A stretch of 37,874 nucleotides of DNA from Betaproteobacteria bacterium. GTDB lineage: Bacteria; Pseudomonadota; Gammaproteobacteria; Burkholderiales; SG8-41. The stretch spans positions 1 to 37,874 of the forward strand of contig CANJQI010000036.1 in assembly GCA_947476215.1 (NCBI GenBank), read 5' to 3'. Under the pieces are notes generated by a model. That model saw only the letters and a program-made list of their open reading frames with translations, ran no database searches and was not told the origin of the DNA. The stretch's first letter is position 1. Every line of letters begins with the position of its first letter. Both the position numbers and the translations under genes were made by a program. This document shows positions 8,598-17,850 of this stretch, piece after piece.

Positions 8598-10337
8598 GTG
8601 ACCAATAAACAGAATAACGGCGAACCTCGTTACCAGGCTCTGAGCCCACTTGGAAGCGCGTGCCGCGAGGTTACAAAAGCCGCTTCGCACTCTTCCGATT
8701 TGAACGGCAAGACCATCTGCGAGCTCGACGGCAGGGGATTCAGGGCCGACGAAACGCTGATCGTAATCAGGTCGCTGTTGAAAAAACGTTTTCCCGGCGC
8801 GAAATTCATCGAAGCAGGAACCATATTCTCCCCCGGGTCGCAGGATCAGGCCGCCGGCATACGGGAGAAATCCCTGAATGAGCTGAGAAGCGCGCTCATG
8901 CAGCATGGTGTGGACGCGGTCATTACCGGCAACGGCGCCTGAGGGACCTGCTCGGCCGCAGTTACGCGGACCGCCACCACAGCCATCAAGGCCGGCATAC
9001 CTGCCGTTGCGATCATCGGTTCGTCCTTTGTGCAGACCGTGCGGACGGTCGCCACATTCGAAGGCGTGCGCGAGCTGCCGATGGCGGTGTATCCCGGCGC
9101 GATACAGGGACACACCAAGCAGGAACTCCAGCAAAATGTCGAGAAAATATTCGATCAGATCGTCGACGGCATCACCAAACCGGTTACAGGTTCGATAACT
9201 GCCGCTGCTGCGCCCAATCCGGAGCAGCTTGCGCTCGAAGGCACGCTCGACGAGATCAATGCCTATTTCCTGAGCCGGAAGTGGTCTGACGGACATCCGA
9301 TCATCCCGCCGACCGCGGACAAAGTCCGCGAATTTCTGAAGTATACGGACCGGGCAGCGCATGACGTCATTGCAACGCTGCCGATCTCATACACCCAGGC
9401 AACACCGCGGAATATCGCGGTCAACGCGATCATGGCGGGATGCCGTCCGGAATACATGCCGGTATTGATCGCAGCGGTGGAAGCACTGGGCGATCCGGGA
9501 TACGACATTACTGGTCTGGGCAGCACCGGCGGTTACATGCCGTTCTTCGTCATCAACGGTCCCATCGCCCGCGAACTGGACATACGCTCGGACCTGCCCG
9601 CCATTTCGCATCCGGCCAACGCAGTGATCGGACGCGCGCTGGGCCTCATCATCAGAAACATTGCGGGTTTTATTCCCGGCGAAACCGCGATGGGTACTTT
9701 CGGTTACATCCTGCCGTTTGTTTTTGCTGAAAATGAAGATGTGTGCAACGAGATCGGATGGGAACCGTTTCATGTTCGACACGGGCACGACAGCGCTTCC
9801 AGCGTTGTAACCGTCGGCGGCAGCGGAAACTGGGGCCATCAAAGCACGCCCACCGGCGCCGATGCGGCGATGCTGGCGGAATACGGCGTGCGCGAAGTTC
9901 TGCGACGCGTCATCGCCGAGCGATCGGTCGCGCGCCGCGACGCCTCCGGCATGTTCTCGATGGTGATTACGCCATCAGTGAGCAGGGTGCTCGCCCAGGG
10001 CGGATACTCGGTTCAGGATCTTACGAATTACTGGTTCACTCACGCCACCATCAAACGGCGTGAATACGATTTCCGCTCCAAGTATGGGCAATCAACCACG
10101 CCGGCGCCGACGATCCAGAGCCTGCTCGATAAAGGCGCCATCGATCCGAAGTTATTCGACAAGGAACCGGACGATCCGATACCCATCTTCCAGACGCCCG
10201 ACACCATGCATGTTTTTGTCTCGGGCGATAAAGGTCGCAACAAATACATGAGCTTCTGGGGCCCGTACTTCAAACCGGTGCTCAAGGAAATCAGATTGCC
10301 CGCTCAGTGGCACGAACTCATGCATCACAAAAAATAA
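8598..10337 (+). CDS. Putative UGSC-family selenoprotein (TGA at 8940-8942 read as selenocysteine, residue 115), fused to a large uncharacterised C-terminal domain
   Basis: ORFs 8568-8942 and 9030-10337 share a frame and the interval is open apart from one TGA. Readthrough: ...ELRSALMQHGVDAVITGNGA-U-GTCSAAVTRTATTAIKAGIPAVAIIGSSFVQTVRTVATFEGVRELPMAVYPGAIQ... RBS-like ggggagga (8582-8589) precedes GTG 8598. Confidence 0.78.
8953..8973 (+). promoter_or_regulatory. Candidate bacterial SECIS stem-loop downstream of TGA
   Basis: CGG-CCGC-[AGTTAC]-GCGG-a-CCG: 7 bp with one bulged A, 6-nt loop with G at loop position 2; loop begins 17 nt after the TGA. Confidence 0.5.
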
Positions 10338-10375
10338 ACGTCAATTACTTTATATAAATAAAAAGGATACGTGAT

Positions 10376-12022
10376 ATGACCACGGGTGCGGAACTGCTCG
10401 CGAAATCCCTCGTTGCACAGGGCGTGGATACGCTGTTTTTTCTGATGGCTGGCCCCATGCACGATGCCGAGACGGCAATGGCCGCGCACGGATTACGCAT
10501 GATAGACGTGAGGCATGAACAAGCCGCCGCCATGATGGCGCATGCTTACGGCCGCGTCATGCAGCGGCCCGGTGTGTGTATGGGCGGATCAGGTCCCGGC
10601 GCCCTCAATCTACACGGCGGGCTTGCGAACGCGCTGATCGACTGCGTGCCGGTGGTTGCAATCGGCGGCTCAAGTCCGCTCGAATTCAACGGCATGGGCG
10701 TGTTTCAGGAGATCGATCAGGTCGCGGCGATGCGCCCGGTAACCAAATGGGCGCAGCGCGTCTATGAAACGCGCCGCATACCCGAACTCATAGCTACCGC
10801 ATTCAAGCATGCGATGACGGGCAAACCCGGCCCGGTATACCTTGATTTTCCGGGCGACATACTGAATGCGACCGTCGCAGACGAGGTCGTCGAATGGCCG
10901 AATTTCGAAAAGTCCCGGCGTCGCTCGCGCCCTCGCGGCGACCCCGAACTGACGGCGGCCGCACTGCAGATGATCGCCGGTGCAGAACGTCCCATCATGA
11001 TCTATGGCAGCGGCGTGCTGTGGTCGCAGGCTTGGGAACGATTGCAGAACTGGGCGGAACGCACCGGCATACCGTTTTACGCAACCCCGCAGGCGCGCGG
11101 CTGTATCGCCGAAGACCATGCGCTGTCGTTTCCTGCCGCGAGATCCCATGCATTCAAGAATGCCGACGTGGTGCTGGTGGTGGGCACGCGCATGACCTAC
11201 GGACTGACCTTCGGCATGCCGCCGCGATTCAACGCCAACGCGAAATTCATCCGCATCGATATTGATCACGAGGAAATCATCGCCAATCCACGCGTTGAGA
11301 TAGGAATCAACGGCGATGCACGCGCCGTGCTCGAACAGTTTGCCGAAGGGTTGCCCGGCAGCGGAATTGATCCGGAACGTTACAGCGCATGGCGCGTTCA
11401 GTTGAAAAAGGACGATGACGTGCGCGCAAATGCACAGGAAGCACGCCTGAATACCGATGCCGTACCTATACATCCGATGCGGCTGTGCCGCGAGGTGCGC
11501 GATTTCATGGATCGCGATGCGATTCTGGTCGTCGATGGACAGGAAATACTGAACTACGGAAGACAGTCGATACCAACGTACTATCCCGGCCACCGCCTGA
11601 ATTCCGGCACATTCGGCACCATGGGCGTGGGCATGCCGTTCGGCGTCGGCGCAAAAATTGCGAGGCCCGACAAGCAGGTCATCGTTCTGCACGGCGACGG
11701 ATCATTTGGCATGCACGCCATGGAACTCGATACCGCGGTACGCCACAAGGTGCCCGTGATCGTGGTGATCAGCCTGAATGGCGGATGGACGGCGGACCCA
11801 AAACGCAACAAGGTAGGCCGCAATCTCGGCTACACGCGCTTTGACCGCGTCGCCGAAGACCTGGGCGCGCACGGAGAATTCGTCGAGACACCCGATCAGA
11901 TCCGTCCCGCTCTGGAACGCGCCAAGACCGCGGTGGCGGCCGGTCGGCCCGCGCTCGTCAACGTCGTCACCGACTGGAGTGCGCGCGCGAGTGCGATACA
12001 TTTCACCAAACACATGACTTGA
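10376..12022 (+). CDS. Thiamine pyrophosphate-dependent enzyme (acetolactate synthase / benzoylformate or oxalyl-CoA decarboxylase superfamily)
   Basis: MTTGAELLAKSLVAQGVDTLFFL...RHEQAAAMMAHAYGR...GPGALNLHGGLANA...GDGSFGMHAMELDTAVRHKVPVIVVISLNGGW (TPP-binding motif). Confidence 0.92.
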   Translation: MTTGAELLAKSLVAQGVDTLFFLMAGPMHDAETAMAAHGLRMIDVRHEQAAAMMAHAYGRVMQRPGVCMGGSGPGALNLHGGLANALIDCVPVVAIGGSSPLEFNGMGVFQEIDQVAAMRPVTKWAQRVYETRRIPELIATAFKHAMTGKPGPVYLDFPGDILNATVADEVVEWPNFEKSRRRSRPRGDPELTAAALQMIAGAERPIMIYGSGVLWSQAWERLQNWAERTGIPFYATPQARGCIAEDHALSFPAARSHAFKNADVVLVVGTRMTYGLTFGMPPRFNANAKFIRIDIDHEEIIANPRVEIGINGDARAVLEQFAEGLPGSGIDPERYSAWRVQLKKDDDVRANAQEARLNTDAVPIHPMRLCREVRDFMDRDAILVVDGQEILNYGRQSIPTYYPGHRLNSGTFGTMGVGMPFGVGAKIARPDKQVIVLHGDGSFGMHAMELDTAVRHKVPVIVVISLNGGWTADPKRNKVGRNLGYTRFDRVAEDLGAHGEFVETPDQIRPALERAKTAVAAGRPALVNVVTDWSARASAIHFTKHMT

Positions 12023-12273
12023 ATCCGGAAAAGGCTGTTGGCCCGGAGTCGCCAGTCGGACAATAAAATTCTGTGGAGTCTCGTATTCCATATTGTCAGA
12101 TTCTCACGCTGTATGCTATGAGTACAGACTCTTCACCCGGCGCCATAGCGCTAGATGTTAAATTGTGCCTGCAGACAGTGGATGGCAGGGAAACGTACTC
12201 TGGCAAGATGGTGTAAGACCTGAAACGGCGATCCGATGTCGCATGCGGCAGCGCATTGGCAGGAGGGCAATTT

Positions 12274-13257
12274 ATGTTTCGCAGAGTGATGAAAATGCTC
12301 AACCGGAAAGAAGGCGGCTCGGGACTGGTGAGGCGCCGGGCCAGACCCACCAGGCAAGGCTTGGGAAGTCTCGCGGCAAGCGCCTATCTGCGACTGTTCG
12401 CCGCCGCGTCCATCGTCTGGTTCCACGTAGCGCACTCAGGACCGGTAGCCAGTGTAGCCGCGGTTGGCGTGGGGATTTTTATCTATTTCTCGTTCATGCA
12501 CCTGGGTCGGGAGAACGGCTTCAGAGTTTTTCTTAACCGCGCCGGTAAGCAACTGCTACTACCGTGGGCCGCCTGGTGGCTGTTCTATGCCGCAACGCGT
12601 TTCTGGGTAGCTCGCGGCGTACCGCCCGAGATCAACGCTGCGGCGCCGATTGGAACGCTGCTGGCTTTCCCGGCGGTCCATTTGTGGTACCTCCCGTTCG
12701 TGTTCCTGGCCAGCCTCGGGGTCGTAGCGGTGCGCGAGACTCTCACTCCGTGGCCGGCGCAGATCAAGGTCGTTATAGCCCTCGTCGCGGGATTGGCCCT
12801 GGTGCCATTGTTCGGTTCCACCGACCAGCTGCCGACGACCCTGCAGATGATCGTCTACGCAACTCCGGCGATCGGGCTGGGGCTGGTGTACAGCTACTGC
12901 ATGCGTCTGGAGTCTTCCTCACAAAGGCGGGGCTGGTTCATCGCGATTGCAGCCCTCGTCGCCGTCGCCTGCGTACCCCTCTGGTCGGCGGGAATTTACA
13001 TTGTGGCGACGGGCTATACCGTTTCCACGCTGCTGATGATACTTTGCACGTTTTCCCTGCCACGCAACAGGCTCTTAATGCGGCTAAGCAGCCTGACTTT
13101 GGGAATTTATCTGGTGCACCCGTTTGCGATGCTGGTACTGTGGAAAATCGTCGGCCCCTTTCGTCCTCGCTGGCTCTTCGCGCTGGCGGCTTTTGCCTTG
13201 TCGGCGCTGATCGTTGCGGGCATGCGCCGGGTTCGCTACCTGCGGGCGCTGGTCTGA
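12274..13257 (+). CDS. Acyltransferase family (acyltransferase 3-like) integral membrane protein
   Basis: YLRLFAAASIVWFHVAHSG plus about ten hydrophobic segments and a terminal LGIYLVHPFAMLVLWK motif; ATG 12274 preceded by ggaggg. Confidence 0.75.
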   Translation: MFRRVMKMLNRKEGGSGLVRRRARPTRQGLGSLAASAYLRLFAAASIVWFHVAHSGPVASVAAVGVGIFIYFSFMHLGRENGFRVFLNRAGKQLLLPWAAWWLFYAATRFWVARGVPPEINAAAPIGTLLAFPAVHLWYLPFVFLASLGVVAVRETLTPWPAQIKVVIALVAGLALVPLFGSTDQLPTTLQMIVYATPAIGLGLVYSYCMRLESSSQRRGWFIAIAALVAVACVPLWSAGIYIVATGYTVSTLLMILCTFSLPRNRLLMRLSSLTLGIYLVHPFAMLVLWKIVGPFRPRWLFALAAFALSALIVAGMRRVRYLRALV

Positions 13258-13396
13258 CTCCGCCGACGCTGCGGATCCATGACACAGGGTGAGGCAGTCA
13301 AACGATCGGGACTTTGACCGCATTGCTGCTGCTTGCGGCGATCCTGCCCACGGTGCGAGTCAAAGCAAACATGATCCCCGGCTCCAAGCGGTAGGT

Positions 13397-13555
13397 TTAT
13401 TCCTCGCGAATACCGCCGTTGCGTATCACCTTTCCCCACTGGGCGATCTCTTCCTTGACCACGACTGCAAGTTCCTCCGGCATACCACCGACCGTTTCGA
13501 GTCCGGCATTCATGATGCGTTCCTTCACGTCCGGCCGGGCAATCGTGCGCAATCT
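13397..13555 (-). pseudogene. C-terminal remnant of a Bug/TctC family gene
   Basis: Minus-strand ARPDVKERIMNAGLETVGGMPEELAVVVKEEIAQWGKVIRNGGIREE* matches the last ~47 residues of intact Bug proteins (KPDVKNKLLLAGVEVVTGTPDEVASMMKSEMAKWGKLIKDVGIRAD); no Bug sequence upstream. 5' limit approximate. Confidence 0.8.
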
Positions 13556-13844
13556 CTTGAACCACAGGATTCCCTTTATCATCAGGCGATCAGGCGGCTC
13601 CGCTGTCCTGCCTGGAGCCCGGATTGGTCATATTATGGAAAATCGGGCATGAACCCGCAAGCCGGTGATTACCCGAATCTTTTTTGACCCTAACAACCCG
13701 GTTACAGAGTGTCAACTCGACCAACCGTGATTTCGCGACCCGCAATCTTGCAGCGCTTACTGTGGAAAAACGCGGCGTGATCATGGACAATTGCCAAACG
13801 CTGCAGCGCTCATATCCATGCAGCATTTCCTGGGGAGAAAATCG

Positions 13845-14840
13845 ATGGGCATGATGCTGACTGTCTTGAAAAAACATGGTTTTCCGATCTTGATAGCCGT
13901 CATCGCCTCGGCAGCCCATGCACAGCAAAAACCGCAACTCCCCGGCGGCTACCCTAACAAGCCATTGCGCATCATCGTTGCCAGCGCACCGGGCGGCAGT
14001 ACCGATTTCACGGCGCGCCTCATCATGGGCAAGCTCGGCGAACGCTGGGGCGTTCCTGTCGTCATCGAAAACCGATCGGGCGCGATAGGCGCCATCGGCG
14101 TCGACCTGGTCGCAAAAGGAAATCCGGATGGATACACGTTGCTCGCGGCGCCCAAGAGCGGATTGATCAATGTATCGCTGATCAGCCAGGTTCCCTATGA
14201 CGTACGCAAGGACCTGGCGCCTGTCACCCGCTTCAATTCTCAACCGTACTTGCTGACGGTCAATATGTCGGTGCCGGCGAGCTCGGTCAAGGAATTGATC
14301 GCCCACGCCAGGAGCAAGCCGGGTGCGCTCAATTACGCGTCCACCGGCCCGGGCTCCACCGCGCATCTCGCCATGGAACTATTCAATTCCATGGCCGGTA
14401 TTAAAATGGAGCACATACCTTACAAGGGAGGCGGTCCCGGACTGACCGCGCTCATGGGTGGACATGTGCAACTGCTGTTCAGCGGTGCAACCGGCGTCAT
14501 GCCGCACGCAAAAAGCGGCAAACTGAAGCTGCTCGGCGTGTCCAGCCTCAAGCGCTCGCGCCTGCTTCCGGACTTACCCACGGTTGCCGAGTCGGGTCTG
14601 CCCGGATTCGAATCCACCGGATGGTATGGCCTGCTTGCACCGGTGCGCACACCGCCGGCCATTGTTGCCGCGCTCAACCGCGAAGTGGTGTTGATTCTGA
14701 ATCAGCCCGCCATGCAGGAGGCATTCGCCGCCGACGGCGCGGAAATCGCGCCGGATACTCCGGCTGAATTTAAAGGTATCATCAATAAAGAATTTGAAGA
14801 GCTGGCAAAACTGATCAAAAACCTGAATCTAAAACTGTGA
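13845..14840 (+). CDS. Bug/TctC family substrate-binding protein
   Basis: YPNKPLRIIVASAPGGSTDFTARLIMGKLGERWGVPVVIENRSGAIGAIGVDLVAK...LPDLPTVAESGLPGFES; ATG 13845 preceded by ggggaga. Confidence 0.93.
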   Translation: MGMMLTVLKKHGFPILIAVIASAAHAQQKPQLPGGYPNKPLRIIVASAPGGSTDFTARLIMGKLGERWGVPVVIENRSGAIGAIGVDLVAKGNPDGYTLLAAPKSGLINVSLISQVPYDVRKDLAPVTRFNSQPYLLTVNMSVPASSVKELIAHARSKPGALNYASTGPGSTAHLAMELFNSMAGIKMEHIPYKGGGPGLTALMGGHVQLLFSGATGVMPHAKSGKLKLLGVSSLKRSRLLPDLPTVAESGLPGFESTGWYGLLAPVRTPPAIVAALNREVVLILNQPAMQEAFAADGAEIAPDTPAEFKGIINKEFEELAKLIKNLNLKL

Positions 14841-14850
14841 GGGGAAAACC

Positions 14851-15681
14851 ATGAGCACCACGAATCGAGTTGCACTGATAACCGGCTGTGGCAAGGCCAT
14901 CGGCATAGGAGCGGCGTCGGCACGTGCGCTGGCGGCATCGGGGGTATCGGTCGTTGTCACGGATGTCGCAGCGCGGGGCGTGGCGAACGCTCACGATGCG
15001 CAAGGCGACATGGATTCTTCCTGGAAGGGCCTCGAAACGCTGGTGGAACAGATTACCGCGGCCGGCGGCAAAGCCGCATGGACCAACGGTGATGTCACTT
15101 CGGAAGCGGATGCCGCGCACATGGTCGGCTTCGCGCTGGAAAAGTTCGGCCGCCTCGACATACTCGTCAACAATGCCGGCGCGCCGCACGGCAAGGACAG
15201 AGCCCCCATCGAAGAAGTGCCAGTCGAGGCATGGGACCTGCTGATGGGCGTCAACGCAAAAGGCACGTTTCTGATGTCGCGCGCGGCCGTGACACCGATG
15301 CGCAAGCAGGGATGGGGACGCATCATCAATCTGTCGTCGGCAGCCGCGAAGTACGGCCGCAAAAACCGCGCCACCTATTCGGCTTCGAAAGCGGCCATCG
15401 TCGGATTCACGCATTCGCTGGGGGTCGAGCTTGCGCCTTACGGCATCACCGTAAACGCAATCTGTCCCGGCCCCATACTCACCGCGCGGGCGCTGAGTTC
15501 AGCACGCCGCGAGTCCGGATCCGCCGAAACCGCCGCGGGACTAGCCGACCGCGCCAGCCGCGTTCCGGTGGGCCGTCATGGACGCCCCGAGGAAATCGCC
15601 GGGATGGTCATGTATCTGGCCTCCGATGCCAGTGCTTTCGTGACGGGACAAGCGCTCAGCGTATGCGGCGGCACCACGTAG
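14851..15681 (+). CDS. SDR family NAD(P)-dependent oxidoreductase
   Basis: ALITGCGKAIGIGAASARALAASG, LVNNAGAPHG, YSASKAAIVGFTHSLGVELAPYGITVNAICPGPI. Confidence 0.93.
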   Translation: MSTTNRVALITGCGKAIGIGAASARALAASGVSVVVTDVAARGVANAHDAQGDMDSSWKGLETLVEQITAAGGKAAWTNGDVTSEADAAHMVGFALEKFGRLDILVNNAGAPHGKDRAPIEEVPVEAWDLLMGVNAKGTFLMSRAAVTPMRKQGWGRIINLSSAAAKYGRKNRATYSASKAAIVGFTHSLGVELAPYGITVNAICPGPILTARALSSARRESGSAETAAGLADRASRVPVGRHGRPEEIAGMVMYLASDASAFVTGQALSVCGGTT

Positions 15682-15693
15682 AGAAGAATGCAG

Positions 15694-15720
15694 GGTGGGT
15701 AGAGCGCAGCGAAACCCACC
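15694..15720. repeat. Common intergenic palindromic repeat (WVERSETH-type)
   Basis: ggtgggt-agagcgcagcgaa-acccacc; spuriously translated as GWVERSETHRR, a familiar signature of this repeat. Confidence 0.75.
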
Positions 15721-15737
15721 GGCGAATCTTGGCAATA

Positions 15738-15759
15738 GCGTAAGGGTAGCCGCTTACGC
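15738..15759. terminator. Possible hairpin terminator between convergent genes
   Basis: gcgtaag (15738-15744) / cttacgc (15753-15759), between the convergent stops at 15681 (+) and 15765 (-). Confidence 0.45.
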
Positions 15760-15764
15760 GACCA

Positions 15765-16676
15765 TCACTTTTTCCGAACCTCGACGCCCGCCCACTTCTC
15801 CATGTACTTGATCAACACCATGGAGTCATCGTTCAGGCTGCCCTGCGTCGCGGCGAAGTTATAGAGTTGCGCCACGCCATTGCTCGCCCACATGGGAACA
15901 CCGAGCCGTTGCGCCTCGGTGAGCGCGAGATTCATGTCCTTGACCATATTGCCGATTTTGCCGCCGTTATCGAAGGTGCCGGTCAGAACCGCGCGCGGGA
16001 TTTTGAATTCAGTGGCGGTATTGCGGCCCGAACTGGCGTTGATCACGTCCAGCATCACCTGCGGGTCGAGGCCGGCCTTGGTACCGAATACCATGGCCTC
16101 AAATGATATCGCCTTGGTCGCGGCACTGAGCAGATTGTTGACGAGCTTCATAACCTGCGCCGTGCCGGGTTTGTCGCCGATCTCGAATACGTTCTTTCCT
16201 ATTACCGCAAGATAGGGACGCACCTCATCCAGCGCACTACGCGGCCCCGCGATCATGACCGCGAGGGTGCCTTTTTCCGCGCCGCTCTTGCCGCCGCTCA
16301 CCGGCGAGTCGAGCACGGCCACACCGGCGGCCGCGAGTCCGTCCGAGATTTGTTGGACGGTGGGTGGTCCCAATGTCGATGTCTCAATGTAGATGGCACG
16401 ACGACTCCCGTGAATTACGCCGTCCGGCCCCAACGCGGCGTTGACGCTGATTTCCTGCGCCGGCAGGCTCGCGAATACGATGCGCGCCGCGTCGGCGACC
16501 GCCTTGGGCGAACTGGCAGCATGAGCGCCAAGCTTTACCAGTCGTTCAAGCGCCAGCGGATTAGTATCGTAAACGTGCAGCTTGCAGCCTGCTGCGACCA
16601 GGCGTGCGGCCATGGCACCACCCATTTTTCCCAGGCCTATAAAACCGACTTCGGTACCTGAAATTGCATCTGTCAT
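15765..16676 (-). CDS. NAD(P)-dependent oxidoreductase, 3-hydroxyisobutyrate dehydrogenase family
   Basis: EVGFIGLGKMGGAMAARLVAAGCKLHVYD...LDSPVSGGKSGAEKGTLAVMIAG...KLVNNLLSAATKAISFEA. Start 16676 or 16703. Confidence 0.93.
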   Translation of the reverse strand: MTDAISGTEVGFIGLGKMGGAMAARLVAAGCKLHVYDTNPLALERLVKLGAHAASSPKAVADAARIVFASLPAQEISVNAALGPDGVIHGSRRAIYIETSTLGPPTVQQISDGLAAAGVAVLDSPVSGGKSGAEKGTLAVMIAGPRSALDEVRPYLAVIGKNVFEIGDKPGTAQVMKLVNNLLSAATKAISFEAMVFGTKAGLDPQVMLDVINASSGRNTATEFKIPRAVLTGTFDNGGKIGNMVKDMNLALTEAQRLGVPMWASNGVAQLYNFAATQGSLNDDSMVLIKYMEKWAGVEVRKK

Positions 16677-16909
16677 GATTTTCAAACAGCCTTGCTTGGA
16701 CATACCGCGAACGTCGCGGTGCGATTACGCCGGCTGCGTATGAATGTTGAGATTGGTGTCCGGAAACGACCACGATTAAGCGGGCGCTGCATTTGCGCAT
16801 TGCGGCGAAACGCGCGGTCATGTTTCATACTTTGATGATCTCAATTGATCTCGAATACTTCAATGCCTCATCAACGAATAGTCGAAACCACCCTGACGCC
16901 AATCAACAA

Positions 16910-16966
16910 GGAGTCAGGTCTTTCATTAACAAGGGATCATCAACAAGGGGGCAGGTCTTTCATTAT
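16910..16966. repeat. Two direct copies of a ~20-nt repeat on the 3' side of the RAYT gene
   Basis: ggagtcaggtctttcattaa (16910-16929) and gggggcaggtctttcattat (16947-16966). Confidence 0.85.
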
Positions 16967-16978
16967 TATAATCTACCG

Positions 16979-17821
16979 TTATTGCTCGGCTTCGTATGCC
17001 TTCACCAACCGACTTACTGAGGTGTAGTGCATGCCGAAATGCTCTGCGATTGCCGCCATCGTATGCTGTCCAGACAAATATGCAAGCGCTATGGCTTTGT
17101 TACGCTCGTGCTCGCCGGCAAGGTCGGCCAATGCCCGTTTTAACACGCGACGTTGCGCGCGTGGGATCTCCGCTAGCGAAGGCTTTGTGCCTACCAAAGC
17201 TTGCATTTTCTTGACGAACGATTCCGAACCCAAATAGACTTGCCCTTGAAGTTGCTGCCATACACTAGGCAGCTTTGCGCCGTCATGGACAAATGCAACA
17301 TATTTGGCGATGGCGCGAGCACGCTGCGTCGCGAATTGCGCGAGCACGAAGTCTGTTTGCAGCCAGTCGGGTTGGGGCGCCCGTCCACAAGTCGCGAGGT
17401 AACTGCTCCACGGCCATAGTTCGAGGCGGCGAACCATCTTGGCACGCAATGGATTCAGGGCCACGTAACGCGCCAACTCAAGGAGATAACTGTCTTTGTC
17501 GACCAGTATGGCCTTGAACCGCCCTTGAAACACATGGCCCACGCGCCCGTGGGTGCGGTTGAATCGCTGGGTATAGACGCCATTCAGCTGACGCATACCC
17601 TTAGAGAGATTCGCATCGGGTGTCTCGATCACCATATGATAGTGATTGGTCATCTGACAATAGGCATGACATACCCAATTGAACCGTTTGCAGACTTCGG
17701 CAAGTGTTTCAAGCCACGCGATGCGATCATCGTCAGACAGAAATATGTCATCGCGGCCGTCTCCACGAGAGGTAACATGGTAAAGAGCGCCGGCAAGTTC
17801 TAGTCGTAGGGGTCTGGACAT
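16979..17821 (-). CDS. REP-associated tyrosine transposase (RAYT, Y1/IS200-like)
   Basis: MSRPLRLELAGALYHVTSRGDGRDDIFLSDDDR...CHAYCQMTNHYHMVIETPDANLSKGMRQLNGVYTQRFNRTHGRVGHVFQGRFKAILVD; C-terminal HTH-like MAAIAEHFGMHYTSVSRLVK. Confidence 0.92.
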   Translation of the reverse strand: MSRPLRLELAGALYHVTSRGDGRDDIFLSDDDRIAWLETLAEVCKRFNWVCHAYCQMTNHYHMVIETPDANLSKGMRQLNGVYTQRFNRTHGRVGHVFQGRFKAILVDKDSYLLELARYVALNPLRAKMVRRLELWPWSSYLATCGRAPQPDWLQTDFVLAQFATQRARAIAKYVAFVHDGAKLPSVWQQLQGQVYLGSESFVKKMQALVGTKPSLAEIPRAQRRVLKRALADLAGEHERNKAIALAYLSGQHTMAAIAEHFGMHYTSVSRLVKAYEAEQ

Positions 17822-17850
17822 AGTGGGGTGAGGATATCAGAGGTTATGTG

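Noticed and set aside
7900-9362. Minus-strand ORFs 7900-8649 and 8325-9362
   Set aside because: They lie antisense to well-supported Bug and UGSC coding and show no recognisable family; typical high-GC shadow ORFs.
9030-10337. ORF 9030-10337 as an independent gene starting at GTG 9030
   Set aside because: The frame is open upstream to the TGA at 8940 and the upstream residues complete the UGSC-like fold; no convincing RBS seen before 9030. Treated as part of the readthrough protein.
10670-11692. Minus-strand 340-aa ORF antisense to the TPP enzyme
   Set aside because: Low-complexity, His/Arg-rich translation with no family features; antisense to a clear enzyme gene.
15231-15743. ORF ending ...NAGWVERSETHRRILAIA
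   Set aside because: Alternate frame of the SDR gene running into a WVERSETH-type intergenic repeat, a known source of spurious ORFs.
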